A DNA stretch of 53,083 bases from Gnetum montanum (GCA_015680685.1 MNCI01002997.1:1-53083); one strand, 5' to 3'; shown: positions 1 through 11,535, counted from the first letter of the stretch. Notes: generated from the sequence alone by a model not told the origin. Made by a program: numbers and translations.

Positions 1-182
1 TGCACGAACCCCGCCTGGTTGGTCCCCACCAGCTTAGGCATGACCAGCACAAGCCGATGTACCAGTAACTTGGAGAAGATCCTGATGNACCGACCATGCA
101 CGAACCCCGCCTGGTTGGTCCCCACCAGCTTAGGCATGACCAGCACAAGCCGATGTACCAGTAACTTGGAGAAGATCCTGAT
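1..182. repeat. Exact 86-bp duplication around an N
   Basis: Bases 1-86 recur without a visible difference at 97-182. Between them lie an N at position 87 and nine bases. Two perfect copies beside an ambiguous base suggest a contig-end overlap that was joined instead of merged. A real recent tandem duplication of the LINE fragment is the alternative. Confidence 0.8.
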
Positions 183-287
183 GAGGACATTACACACGCC
201 AATGGGGCGAAAATGCTCGGGGCGGTGTGCATCAGACTGTTTTGGGATGCACACAATGCGGGAGCAGTTGAGCTCCTTCGTGAATTG
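1..287 (-). mobile_element. L1-type LINE reverse-transcriptase fragment
   Basis: Read on the minus strand, this stretch encodes the start of a plant L1-type RT domain: ELNCSRIVCIPK, then HFRPIGVCNVLIRIFSKLLV and NQAGFVHG. The same segments occur in the two larger L1 copies of this window (near 10.0 kb plus and 18.7 kb minus), so it belongs to the same family. It is cut by the window edge and by an internal N. Upstream on the minus strand it joins an unrelated reading frame near position 287, so it is probably a 5'-truncated insertion or a broken copy. It cannot be active. Confidence 0.75.
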
Positions 288-777
288 CAAATTCAGCATC
301 TTTGATCCACATCTTAAAAATATTCTCACAGAATTCCCTATTCTTCTTCCATTCATAACTATACGAAATTCTAATTGTGGGCAAGTAGTTCTAGGCAACA
401 AGCATCTTCCTAATATCCAGTTGTAGCATCTCTAAACATGCATGAACAGCATGAGTCAAATTTGTGGCATTGATCAACTCATTGCCTTCCATCAAATCAT
501 CTTCCTTGGGAATTTCAAGGCCTTCAAACTCATATTTCTGTACCTTATCAGTATATACAGAAGTGGGAATGATGTTGAACCTATTTTGAAGTCTTTTCTC
601 TTCATCATGTTTTGCCTTAGTTTTTGGAGGTGGACTTTCAGATTTGTTCTTCTTAACCCCAACTTTAAGACCACCTACTGTTCATAAGACTTTCTTCTTT
701 CTTTGGTCTCACTTTGCTACTACAGTCACAGCAAGTCTCTTGTTGTTTCTTCTTCTTGATGATTGCCCAGTACTCAT
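288..777 (-). pseudogene. Decayed unrecognised reading frame
   Basis: The minus strand holds one frame that stays coherent from an ATG at 777-775 down to about 290, broken by TGA (684-682), another TGA about eight codons earlier, and TAG (393-391). The 96-codon open stretch 681-394 begins basic and proline-rich (KNKSESPPPKTKAKHDEEKR) and continues with EFEGLEIPKEDDL and NLTHAVHACLEMLQLDIRK. After the TAG the frame continues with EWKKNREFCENIFKMWIKDAEF and then meets the L1 fragment. I do not recognise the family. The composition looks protein-coding, and the stops could come from CGA-to-TGA and CAG-to-TAG changes. It may be a host-gene remnant or an accessory ORF of a mobile element. Confidence 0.4.
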
Positions 778-840
778 AACTACAATGATGGCTTTGGTAG
801 TAACTATTAGACTTGATCTGGACTGAATAATTTCCTTTTT

Positions 841-3120
841 TTACATATTATTTATCTTACTCTCAAACAAGAAAATGGGGATTAGCATTCTAGTAGGGAA
901 TGATTCAGGAATTGTTGAACTAGAGAATCTTTTCCAAACCTGTGTCAAAAGGCAACCAAACCCAAAACAAGACGAGGTACCATCCTTCACTTACACTAGG
1001 ACCTGATAGAAATAGCGAGCAACAAATCAGGCCCAAGTATATTTAACCCCCCTAATGATGGACATAAAACAGACTTTGAAAGAGACTCCACTAGAAAATA
1101 TTCATAAGATGTAAAGCTCCAACCTTGTGTCAGTTTTAAGATTGTTGGCAGGATGGAGAGAAGATTCATGAGTAAGGTCACTCAAATAGTAAAAGTTATC
1201 TAAGAAAGGCATGGAGTGCGAGAAATGTAACACCGCTGCCTAAGATACCCCTTACACCTTGGTATGTTTACGATTTAAACCCTTGATGTTTTGTTTGCTA
1301 ACCTATATGTATGCTTGTTACCCCTTTCTTATGTTGACTATGGTTTGTGAGCTATGTTCCTTATATTGGCTTTTTACTTTATATATATATATGGTTTACT
1401 TTTACTTTATTTTTTCTTTTATTTTATTAATTTTTAATACTTTTGCCATATAGTAGTACTTTTATAATTTTTCTATTTTACCACTTTTTAATATTTTTGA
1501 TATTTTGAAGTAACTTTTAATTTAGCATATGTGCACTAACCCCTTTTGCTGAAGTTTCGAGTTAGCGGGTATCAAGCACTAGATGAGTCACTGGCACATG
1601 GGGTACTTTGGTATGCTTTGTTTGGATAATCTGTATTTTTGGTAAAATTATCTTTTTATATTTTGTTTTTATTTTTATTTTGTTTTTAACTTATGTTTTA
1701 GAGGGTCTCATGTTAGCCTTTTCGTTAGTTATATTTTGCCCTTAGACTTTGTTATTGATTTGGGCTTAGACTTAGCTACCAACTTAGGATTAGACATAGC
1801 TATTAACTTTCTCATAGGAGATGCCCAGTAGGCCAACACTAGGCAATAGCCCATGTGAGAAAAAGGATTTTAAAATATTTTTAGAATTAGAATTTCTTTT
1901 TTAATTTATCTTTTGCCCATGAGAGCTCCCCTTGCCCGACACTACCCAAACCATTGCAAGAATATAAGCTTAACAACTATCCCATGAGAGAGCATCCTCT
2001 TTGCCTTGCCTTGCTGACATTTTGGAGATAGAACCACTAAGGGAAACTCTACTGGATTAGAGAGGAACTAGATCTAGATCTACAGTCAACCAGATCTATG
2101 TTATCAACCAAGACCTATGGTAAGCCATATTTCTAGATCTCATTTCAAATCTTGCTTAGATCACATTGTTAACCTATGATTTTCCCTAGGACTTGGAGCC
2201 TGTTTGGGAGATCAAAGTCACACAATGATCCTTTTTTATAGCATTGTCAATCTTAGGTAGCATAATTTTGGTATTGACTCATGTTAATGGGTTTTGGTAA
2301 TTTTCATTTTACGTGCATATGTCTTTTGCCAATTTCTATTTGTTTAGCAACTATTTGCCAAAATGCTTGGATTCTCATATCTGAATATTTCATTATTAAT
2401 TTCTGCAATTTTATCCATTTCTGAAATTTGTTATCATGCATGGAATATTAGTCAACGTGTTGACCAAGTTTCACCATGTTTTGCCTTGGTCCAAAATTGA
2501 CCGAAATTTTAGCTATAAAACTACAATTTTGATCTGTTTTTTGTGTTTTTGACCCTCGAAACAACTCCGAATGTCAACAGCCCAAAAGGCAAAGTTGTTT
2601 GTCTTTTCCATGTGGATCATGAGGTGCCCTACCCAATCCGTCATGACCCTGTCGCAAGGTCATAGTGCACATCTAACATCACCATTAGCTTTGACATGTA
2701 AAATCAAGTAACTTTTGTAAAACGACCCCTAGCCTCCAGGCAACAGAAAATTAAGAAAACAACCAAAAACATAGCTTCTAGGGCTTCCTGAAATGCCTGA
2801 AACCCAAAAACAACAACCGATGATATTTTAGCATTTTTTTAGTAACTTAAATCAGCCTCTAAGAGCTTAGATTTCTTTTAGACATTTTTCTACATTTTTA
2901 AACATTCATCTAAACTTGCATTTCAGTCTTGGCCTCATTCAACATGTCAGAACTTTTTGATCGGTGACCCACTTCTTGATCTTTGACCTCTTTTCGGGTT
3001 CATATTAACCATCAAGTTTGTCTCCCCACCACCCAAGGATTTGTTTATATATTAAATTATTATTTGATCATTTGATATTAGTTACAGTTTGGCCAACCAT
3101 TTAAACTATCTGCAATAACC
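841..3120. other. AT-rich intergenic DNA, no gene seen
   Basis: I found no coherent coding frame, RNA gene or terminal-repeat pair here. The short open frames are low-complexity T-rich translations. It may be old, unrecognisable transposon DNA. Confidence 0.5.
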
Positions 3121-3412
3121 ATGACAAGAAGCATATCATGGTGGTGAGCCGAACTCTTACAACATGAAGCATATCATGGTAAGCATCATCTATTTGCAGT
3201 GACAATAGCATGAAGTATATCACGGTGGTAAATTGACCATCTATCTATAGTGACCATAGCGTGAAGCATATCACAATGGTAAACTGACCATCTATCTATA
3301 GTGACCATAACGTGAAGCATATCACATTGGTGAGGTGATCATCTATTTGCAATGACCATAGCGTGAAGCATATCACAGTGGTAAACTAAGTTCTTATACA
3401 AGAAGCATATCT
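3121..3412. repeat. 51-bp minisatellite, about six units
   Basis: The motif GAAGCATATCAC recurs at about 3126, 3165, 3211, 3262, 3313 and 3364. The last four starts are spaced exactly 51 bp; the earlier spacings (39 and 46) reflect small deletions. Each full unit also carries GGTAAACTGACCATCTAT and TAGTGACCATA segments. The edge units are the most diverged, as is usual for tandem arrays. No coding role is visible. Confidence 0.85.
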
Positions 3413-4872
3413 CAATAAGTACAAATTTGTCTATTTATTCGTTGGATGGGTTAATAGGTGGTGGTGGAGTTTTTAGTGTTGTTAACTATTTATCAGATTT
3501 TATTGTTATTATTTGTTTCTGTTTGTACTTTGTTTATATTTGTTTAACAAACCTCTGTTTGCAACTATTCCATGTGCATCACTATTCAACTACCTGATGC
3601 CTCAAATCAAACCCATAATGGAGTGTTTTTGACAGTTGTTTACCCTCCTCGGTCTTAGAACTAATTCCCTTAGTTTTTCTGTGATTTCTAGATGAATATG
3701 TTAGTTGTGAGGAGGAGGATTTAGAGAAAGCAACAGATGATTAAAATTCATGTTTTAGTTCTATATTACTTTTGCTATTATTAAGTTGTGATTCTATGTT
3801 GTAATGTTCAGTTGGGATTGGTGGATTTGGTACTTTATGTGAGAATGTGTACTGTACTTTCCATGTTTTTGGTGGCAGACCAACTTTTATTCAATCTTTA
3901 ATTATGTTGCATTTATTCATATGCAATCATTGGAATTTGGCTAATTGTATCCAATGTTAGAGTCCAATGCCCTTTCTGATGTAATTGTTAATTCAGCAAT
4001 ATATTATATTGTTTTGGTATTTCCATTCTGATGTAATAATTCTAACATTGTATTGTAATTTTTGGCCTGTGCAATGAGAATGTCTTGTTTTTCTGAGTGT
4101 ACAGGTTAGGTTTTGTATGCATCGAGCTATTCACTATATTCTTTTATAACATTTTATCTTTTGCAGCATTTTTCTTGCCCTTATGCACCTGTTTCATGGA
4201 TGCCTACTGCTTTGCATGTTTAATTTTCTTGATGTCCATTTGAGTTTTTTTACACATCATTTTGTTTTCTGCACTTTTAAATTTTTATCTAAGTAATGTC
4301 TTTCTAGCCTAAGCCTAGTTAGCGGGATGTTCTAATAATTATTCTTTTTAGCTCAAATTTTCCTTTGATAATCTACACTAGTGGAAGAATGAATGACTTC
4401 TTATCTGAGAAGATAATGTCGAAGTTGTATTTCTTCCCAGGATTCATGGTGTTCTCAGCTAATTTGAACTCGAAGAGTAGTTTGGAGCAACAAATTTAGC
4501 TCAAAATTGTGTCAAAGTCTTGCCCTAATTTCTCTACAATTTTTGTGATATCTCACTTCTTTGCACAAATGATTTACCTTATCCCCAATTTTAACCTTTT
4601 ATACATTGTAATTTCTTCTTCATAAAACTATCTATGCTTTGTAAATGCTCGAGCTTCGTAAAATTAATATTGTTAGCATGGATATTACAAAACATATATT
4701 CTTTCTTTTATTATTTTACTTGAAGAATTACAATGATGAGTTTTAATGTAGAAATAATTCTACAAAACTTACTTTTCAACAATACTTAGACTTTTGGGAA
4801 GTTTGGCATGGTGAATATGAGGTATAAGATTTTCTTTGGGGGTACTTTGAACTGATTCTCATGAGATAAATT
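3413..4872. other. AT-rich DNA, no gene seen
   Basis: No recognisable gene, repeat array or RNA. If the LTR at 5396-6180 belongs to a minus-strand element, this stretch may include its decayed interior, but I see no protease, integrase or RT motif here. Confidence 0.4.
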
Positions 4873-5181
4873 TCATGTTCCATTACTCAATCTTTGTTGT
4901 TGGTTACAACATCTAACATTTTGTTCATATGCTTGGTTCTTAAAGTTGTTGGTGTAGTGGTTCTGGACTTGCCTCACTTTAGCCAACATTCTTATTTGTC
5001 TTTGTAGGTTGTCAATCTTATCTTCCCTCCTTAACAATACATGTATAACATACTCCAGATGATGTTGCAGCAATAGAAGTAACTGTTGATTTTCTGATGT
5101 CTTTTCACATCTCATAAGATGCAAAAGTGTTTCATCAATTGTGCTTTGGAAGCAATGTAACTCTTTATGAACCTTCTCCAT
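4873..5181 (-). pseudogene. Possible gag-like ORF of an LTR element
   Basis: A 102-codon open frame starts about 200 bp downstream (minus strand) of a primer-binding-site-like motif, where an LTR element's first gene would begin. The product is rich in Leu, Gln, Glu and Arg, with a heptad-like stretch around residues 27-70 (QQLLLLLQHHLEYVIHVLLR, then EDKIDNLQRQIRMLAK), so a coiled coil is plausible. No CCHC knuckle or other diagnostic motif is present. Position is the main reason for the gag suggestion; the frame could be accidental. Confidence 0.3.
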
Positions 5182-5383
5182 TTGAATTTCCTAATTTCTA
5201 GGTCTTTTGAAACTTCCTCATTCTCTGCCCCTAGTTATTTTCAGTTGTGGTTCGCCTTTTGTCATTGTAGTTGAGAGTTATAATCATCCCATAACCTCTA
5301 GATGGTTTATCAGTTCTTCCTTAATGAGATATCAACCATTATTGTGTTGCTCTTCTTAATTTTCTTCTTTTAGCCACAGTCTT

Positions 5384-5395
5384 GCTCTGATACCA
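5384..5395 (-). other. Primer-binding site, tRNA-iMet type
   Basis: The minus strand reads TGGTATCAGAGC directly after ...TTCTAACA. This 12-mer is the standard primer-binding site of many plant Copia and some Gypsy elements, complementary to initiator tRNA-Met, and TAACA is a usual LTR 3' terminus. It implies an LTR element pointing to lower coordinates. Confidence 0.6.
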
Positions 5396-6180
5396 TGTTA
5401 GAATTTGGTTTTGCATCAACTAACAACTCTAATATACCTAAGGATCTTGTAGTTAAAAACTTAATCCATATTAAACTTAGCTTGATCATTCATAATAATT
5501 TACATTCATAATCTTGCTTACAAACATCATAGATCGTAACTTGTAACTTAAATTATTGGTCTTCCAATAAAGACTGTAGTCATCCTTGGCCAACTAGTTT
5601 ACATACAAACTTTGTGTACACTTGACTACACTTCCTTGCAGCTTTTCTTTACTCCAACGAAGCCTCCTGGGTGACTGTCTCTTCTTATTTAAGAAACTAG
5701 ATCACACTTACATTGGTTCAAATGGTGATCTTCAGTTCCTCTTTAGGAAACTAGATCATGACTCAAATCTTACTTTGCATCTTTACTTATCTGACAAAGG
5801 ATGCACGATGACACCTTCATCTCGTTAGTTACGAAGTTTATTGTAGGTTACTTCAACTCTTTAGTTATGATCCATCATCATAACTCTCTTGTTGTTACTT
5901 CCTTATGATGGTCGGGAATCCATTTTTACACAATTCTTCTTCTTTCTCTTATTATTCATTGTTATATCACAACTATTACCTTTTTACTTGTTCTTGATAT
6001 GTTCACATCACTCGGTAATTTCAAAATGCTTGGTTTATATTCATAGGTAGGGTTATGACCAGTCAAAATCACAAGATGTAACTTTACGAATCAGTTTAAT
6101 TTACTTGTTAGTGATTATGATCTTCCTTTTACATTACAAGACTAACAATCATGTACTTGAGACTTACTTAAAGTCTAACA
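5396..6180 (-). repeat. Putative LTR of minus-strand retroelement
   Basis: The segment starts TGTTAG next to the primer-binding site and could end at CTAACA (6175-6180), giving inverted termini TGTTAG/CTAACA. A second LTR was not found at lower coordinates, so the outer boundary is a guess; another CTAACA lies near 6142-6147. LINE A sequence begins just beyond 6180, which supports an edge here. Confidence 0.45.
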
Positions 6181-7074
6181 AAAATAGAAAAAATTTTGTT
6201 AGCTTAAAAAAAATTTACAAGACCTTGCTGAAAAGGTAGCTATGAATAAAAAGTTTATAGGTACAAAGAAATGGTTTGATGAAGAATGTTTGCAATCAAG
6301 GTTAGCCATAAAAAATTTCAGTAATAAAGAAGTTTTAACTGAGAAATGCATCGAATTAAATCCATAATAAGAAATAAAAATCTTTCTAAAATACAATCAA
6401 GAAAATATGGTGCAAATGATAAAGCAAGATCCAGAAAATTTTTGAAAACTTTTTAAGAGTAAAATTTCTCCTGACAATGATATCCATTTGCAGAAATTAG
6501 TATTTTATAAAAATCTGTTTCACCACAAGGTAAATCAGGTAACTAGCTACATGAACCCATACATTTTATAGTTCAAATATGATTAAGTAATAGAGGAAAC
6601 TAAATATTTAGCTTCTAAGAAGTTGTAGATGTAACAGGATTATATAATGAATCATTAAAATGTGGTAAAGAATTAGTTTATACAAAGACTTCAAAAAATG
6701 CTTAAAGAAGGACTTCAAGATGGTTTGAAAATATAGTGGATGATTAGTAGAACAGTTATGCTCTTTAGAAAAGGAGACATTATATTTAAATATTTGCAAA
6801 TTGATCATGATTATCTGCTGGTTTCCAAAATTGCTAGGTACCATTCTAGAGAAAAACTAGAATGTCAAGCAAAAGAAAATAATTTATATGTTATCTCACA
6901 AGCAAGAATTAGAAGAACATATTTTATACTAGACCATTTAGTTACACTTAAATACTGCATTGAACAAGAAAAGGGAAAACAAGAGAAGATACTTATCTAC
7001 TCTATTGACTTCACTAAGAAATTTGATTCAATTATGAAAGAAAAATTATGAAGAAGGCTTATTAAACTTAATGT
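6181..7074 (+). pseudogene. LINE A, 5' part (RT region)
   Basis: Decayed plus-strand LINE coding sequence. Around 6265-6300 it reads KKWFDEECLQSR, typical of the linker between endonuclease and RT. At 6890-7070 an open frame contains DHLVTLKYCIEQ, then ILIYSIDFTKKFDSI, the RT motif normally written DFKKAFDS. The frame breaks at RRLIKLNV, where the plus-strand L1 (7075-13048) is inserted, and resumes at 13049 with NVNPKLLNVIQKLYKE. It is older than the L1 that splits it. Confidence 0.7.
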
Positions 7075-7083
7075 AGAAAAGAT

Positions 7084-8492
7084 ATGATGGAAGCGAAGGG
7101 AGCAGGAGCACCAGGTGTGGGAGCAAAGGGAGTGGGAGTGGCGGTGGTGACAAGGGTAGGGACGAAAGGGAGTAATGGAGGGACCAGGCACAGGCCCAAG
7201 CAAGATTGGGGGAGCTTTGGGGCACAGGACTGGGTGGGAGAGGAAATCAAACACAAAGGAGAAACGGGTGGAGACGAGAACAAGCATGAAATGAGGGTTA
7301 GGGTTTCCCTAAAGGAGAGGGGTAGTGAAGATTTTGAAGCAAGTTCCAGGGAAGGGACCGTCATGCGGCTCAAGGTGGGCCACCCACCTGAGGAGGCTGT
7401 GCAAGCATTGGAGCAAAGTCTGCTTGGAAAATTTGTATCTGAGGGGGTGCACCCACACACGGACCTAATCAAAATGTGGGTCTAGGCGACCTAGGGGCTG
7501 AAGAACATCCGCATTCAAAGTCTGGCAGATGACCAACTGCTCTTCAATTTTCAAACAACTAAAGATAGGGATAGGATCCTATTGGGGGCCCTGTGGTTCT
7601 ATGGGGCCCAAGGGCTCACTATGGCTCCTTGGAGGCCTAGGGCACATAGGGATGCAAGTTTATTCAACCACACCCCAATCTGGATCCAACTGTTTGATCT
7701 ACCATTGGAATACAGAGTGTTGGGTTTCTTGAAGTCCCTGGCAAGGCTCTTCGGAGAGTTTATCAAATTTGATGCCTTCACGACATCAATGGATAGAATG
7801 GGATATGCCCATTTCTGTATATGGCAGTCGTTGTGGTCTAAGGATAGGGTAACTGAGGTCATCCTAGACACGACCATGGGTAAAGAAAAGATCAAGGTCA
7901 AATTCAAAAACTTGTCGAAGGCGCACAAGGAAGAAACACCTATCTGCAAGACTTGTAGGAAAGGGCACCCCACTTCACAATGTCATTGCAAGTCGACCGA
8001 GTCCAATTAGGGATGGAGCATGGTTGGCCCAAAAGGCTGAATCTAGAAGTAAGGGCCACTGTTAGGGAATGGTGGGAGACCCCATAATCCACATCTTGCT
8101 ACAAATGGGGGCAAACTGGATTTGAAAAGGGGGAATGTGCTACCTCGCATTGAAGAGGGAAAAGAGGAACCATTGTCGATGGAAGGCTAGAAAGATGGGA
8201 CATCGAGTCGGGATGAGCTAGGGGGTAGCAAGGAGATCTCAGGTTCTCCTTGTACCCCACCGACTAAAAGGGTGGCCACGCTAGAGGAATCAAGGTTGGA
8301 GTTGCTAGAGGAATCAGGGCTGGAGTTGCCTCCGCTAGGGGAATGGATAGCCCTCAAACGAGGGTCTTCAAGGCCAAAAATGAAGGACATACTAGTGATG
8401 AAGATGGCCAGCTTGATTGGTGCAGTAGTCACCCCACCAAAGAGAAAAGTTGGGCACTTGGACAAAACGGCAACACGCAAGAAGTCCACATA
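7084..8492 (+). pseudogene. L1 copy 1 ORF1 (gag-like)
   Basis: The likely start is ATG 7084, followed by a Gly/Ala/Val-rich leader. Then come EGTVMRLKVGHPPEEAVQAL (about 7355-7415), LADDQLLFNFQTTKDRDRIL (about 7530) and PIWIQLFDLPLEY (about 7675). This layout matches plant L1 ORF1 proteins with a DUF4283 domain. Near 7938-7975 lies CKTCRKGHPTSQC, a zinc knuckle one residue shorter than CX2CX4HX4C. TAG stops near 7485 and frame changes break it into pieces. It would bind element RNA. The L1 copy at 15.9-21.7 kb carries the same segments. Confidence 0.75.
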
Positions 8493-8561
8493 GTTGGATA
8501 TTGATTTGAGGGTGCAATGGACACTCTAGGAGGTGTATCACAAACGAATGTATGTATCTCC

Positions 8562-9290
8562 ATGAAAGTCCTCACTTGGAATTGTCAAGGCCAGGGTAAC
8601 CCATACAAAAGTACCTTGAAAATGATTATTCAAGAAGTAAGATGCAATGTGGTCTACTTATAGGAGACGAAGCTACAAACATCAAAGCAGAAGTTGCTAC
8701 AATGGGAGGAATGGAGCATGGAGCGTGCACATGGTGCCAAGTAAGGGTCAAGCGGGAGAGCTAGCAATTCTTGCTAAAATCCCAGTAAGCTTTGTGGATG
8801 ACTCCAACTGGAGTCAGACAGTTTATGTGCCGCAAGCAAACCTCTGGCTCACAAATGTTTACAAGGTGCAAGATTGGGAGGCCCAGGTCCAAGAATTGAG
8901 ATGTCTTGCTGGTGTAATTCCCAACACTAACAGATGGATGTTGCTTGGAGATTTTAATTAGAGACTATATTGTTGGGAAAAATCTAGGAGTGATAGCACA
9001 AACCCTTTGGGGGCCGAGGACTACATTGATTTTCTCAGCCAATATGATTTGGTGGACCTAGAGATCATGGGATGTAGATATACATGGAGCAATAGACAAA
9101 GGGGGCCAGATCAGGTGCAGTCTAGGATCAACTAGATATGGGTTAATTCACACCTAATGATAGAATTCGACATCAATGCGGAAGGTAAAGAACGGCAAGC
9201 TTCGGACCACCGGTCCATCCTTTCTCATATCCAGTCTGAGGAGAGTCAAGACCCCCAGCCTTTTCGGTTTGAAAGAACCTAGCTGTAGAA
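8562..9290 (+). pseudogene. L1 copy 1 endonuclease domain
   Basis: ORF2 starts at ATG 8562 with MKVLTWNCQGQG, the usual start of L1 apurinic-type endonucleases. Further motifs follow: VVYL*ETKL near 8650 (the catalytic-Glu motif, with Gln replaced by TAG), WMLLGDFN near 8935-8960, YTWSNRQRGPDQ near 9080 and ASDHRSILSH near 9203-9230 (the SDH motif). This enzyme nicks target DNA in target-primed reverse transcription. Stops at Gln- or Trp-like positions (for example FERT*L*KSW near 9275) inactivate it. Confidence 0.8.
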
Positions 9291-9839
9291 ATCTTGGCTA
9301 AAACCGTTGGTGCGCAATATCTGGCAAGCCTACATAGGGGAGTAGGAACCTAGACAGTTTCTGAAATATGGACTGCAAGCTCTTAAACAAAACATCAAGA
9401 CCAAAGCAACAAACGACAAGTACAGTTTCCGAGGATAGAGGAAGCACGTACAGGAGAAATTACAGGAGATCCAATGGTTGCAAGAGACAGGGGCCGACAT
9501 GGAAAATGAAGAATAGGAATTGCTATGGGAACTCCATGAGCTCAACAGGGAGGAAGAGAGTTACTGGCGATAGAGATCATGGATTTCTTGCTTGAGGGAA
9601 GGGGACAAGCACACAAGGTTTTTCTTTGCTAATACAAAAACCAATAGGGCATACAAAAACAAAATCCAAAACCTATTGAAGGGCATGGGTTGGGGAGGAC
9701 CACATAGTAGTAGGTGGGGGGCTGGAAGCCTTACAGACATTTTGGGGGAAGATTTGGAGGTGGCAGGCAACGGAGCATATCTTAGTCCCAATACCATGGG
9801 TCCTTACAAGGGCAGACAACCTAGATTTTCTGCGTCCAT
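9291..9839 (+). pseudogene. L1 copy 1 linker between EN and RT
   Basis: ORF2 continues with several TAG stops. Recognisable pieces are ESYWR*RSWISCLREGDKHTRFFF (9550-9630), the plant L1 linker usually written W-R-Q-R-S...W...GD-NT-FFH, and then NRAYKNKIQNLLKG. The frame shifts again after about 9690. Confidence 0.65.
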
Positions 9840-10790
9840 TTTCGCAAGAAGAGCTAAGCAGGGCTATGAAGTCAATGTTGCCTAACAAAGCTCGAAGGCT
9901 AGATGGGTGGCCCATCAAATTTTTCAAGGAGTATGAAGACATCTTGAGGGCCAATCTGCTGGACGCTTTCAACAACATGCTCAACTAGCAACAAGTGAGA
10001 AGAGAAATCAACTGCTCACAAGTGGTGCTGCTACCCAAAGTGCCTTATCCATCATCATCGAGACACTTTTGACCCATCGGAGTTTGTAATACTCTCCTAC
10101 CAATTTTCTCAAAGATGTTGGTTGGCATGTTGCACCATTAATGATGAAATTGGTAGGGGAACATCAAGCTAGATTTGTCAAGGGCTGCCTTCTATAGGAT
10201 TAGGTGTTGTTGTTGCAAGAGATCCTGCACTCACTTAAAGTGGCTAAATTCCTAGGATTAAACTCAATATCACCAAGGCCTACAATAAAGTGAGTTGGGC
10301 AACACTCCAAGCAGTAATGCTGGCAGAGGGTTTTGATGCCATGTTTGTAAACCTATACATTCAAATGCAAAGAGGCAACCACTGCTCTTTTGACATTGAT
10401 GGGAGGTTATGGGGATTCTAGGGAATGGGGAGAGGGTCGAGGCAAGGTGATCCATTATTGCCACTCCTCTTTATCATGGTGATGGACTTGTTCAAATGCT
10501 ACTGCCTTGCCAAAGGAGTTCAAGGGCTCAATATTGCTGGGGTGCACTATTTGGCAACACACTATGCAGATGACACAATGATCTTCTCTAGGGCTATGGT
10601 GCCACAAGCAGAGGCTCTACTATGGGCACTTGATTGGATGTAGCTAGAGGTGGGCCTCAAAATTGTCAAAGGGAAGTCAACCATACACCTCATCAACACG
10701 ACGGGGATGGTAAGGACCAAATTTATTCAAACCTTGGAAATTTTGCCAAGCAATGTATAGGACACCTATTTGGGCATGCCCATATTTGAT
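9840..10790 (+). pseudogene. L1 copy 1 reverse transcriptase
   Basis: RT of the plant L1 type. In order: MLPNKARRLDGWPIKFFKEY (9870-9930), REINCSQVVLLPK (about 10000-10040), F*PIGVCNTLLPIFSKML with CGA changed to TGA (10065-10125), GSRQGDPLLPLLFIMVMDLF (about 10434-10490) and the catalytic HYADDTMIF (about 10560-10590). TYLGMPIFDW appears near 10770 after a stop. The Asp pair of YADD is present, but at least three frame breaks separate the motifs. Confidence 0.85.
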
Positions 10791-11404
10791 TGGCAATGGA
10801 AGAAGTCATGGGTGGGGATGGTGGAGCGGGTTCAGCAAAAAACCATGCTCTGGATTGGCCGTTTCCTTTCCTAGAAAGGGAAGATGGTGCTTGCTGCTAC
10901 GGTCCTAATGGTAACCGCCAAATTTGCAACGTCCATGGCCACGCTACCTGCTACGGTGATGCAAAAAATAGATAGCATCATTAGAGATTTCATGTGGTCA
11001 AGAAGAAAAGGGGGCAGAAAAATGCATTTGGTGTCCTGGGCAATGACAACGTGTCCAAAGTTGGAAGGTGGAATTGGCATTTTACAACTTGGGGATTAGG
11101 TGACATTAGGTCTACAACGGTTGCTTAACATATTTCTAGGGCAAACTGAGGGGCCGACGCTATGGGTGCAATTATTGCAACAAAAATACAATTGCTGAGA
11201 GGCTAATATGAACAACTCCCAGCTCTGGAAAAATCTATGTTGTCATGCTAGTGTGGTAGAGCATCTTGATTTACTAGGGCAGCACCCAAAGGAGATTCTC
11301 AAATATTTATACTTGCCAAAGAATGAATGGGCGAGATCTAGAAAGGCCATCTTACTGAAAAGATAAAGGTCTTTGGGTGGTTAATAAAGCAGAAAGCACT
11401 TCCA

Positions 11405-11535
11405 TTGAGAGCCACGTTGAGGGAGAGAGGAATACAAGTGGAGGCCAGCTGTCCACTTTGCCACATTGAGCTCAAAACATTGCAACACTTTGTTTATGGG
11501 TGTCGAGTCACTCAAGCAATTTCGCATTTTGCCAA
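11405..11535 (+). pseudogene. L1 copy 1 RT zinc-binding motif (zf-RVT)
   Basis: The frame reads RATLRERGIQVEASCPLCHI, then ELKTLQHFVYGC, matching the zf-RVT region near the end of plant L1 ORF2 proteins (CPxC ... E-x-HLF-x-C). In most plant L1s little coding sequence follows. Here another kilobase of coherent frame does. Confidence 0.75.

Noticed and set aside
7084-7485. Overlapping long frames on both strands at the L1 5' end as separate genes
   Set aside because: The plus-strand frame matches ORF1 of the second L1 copy; the minus-strand frames are GC-driven shadows.
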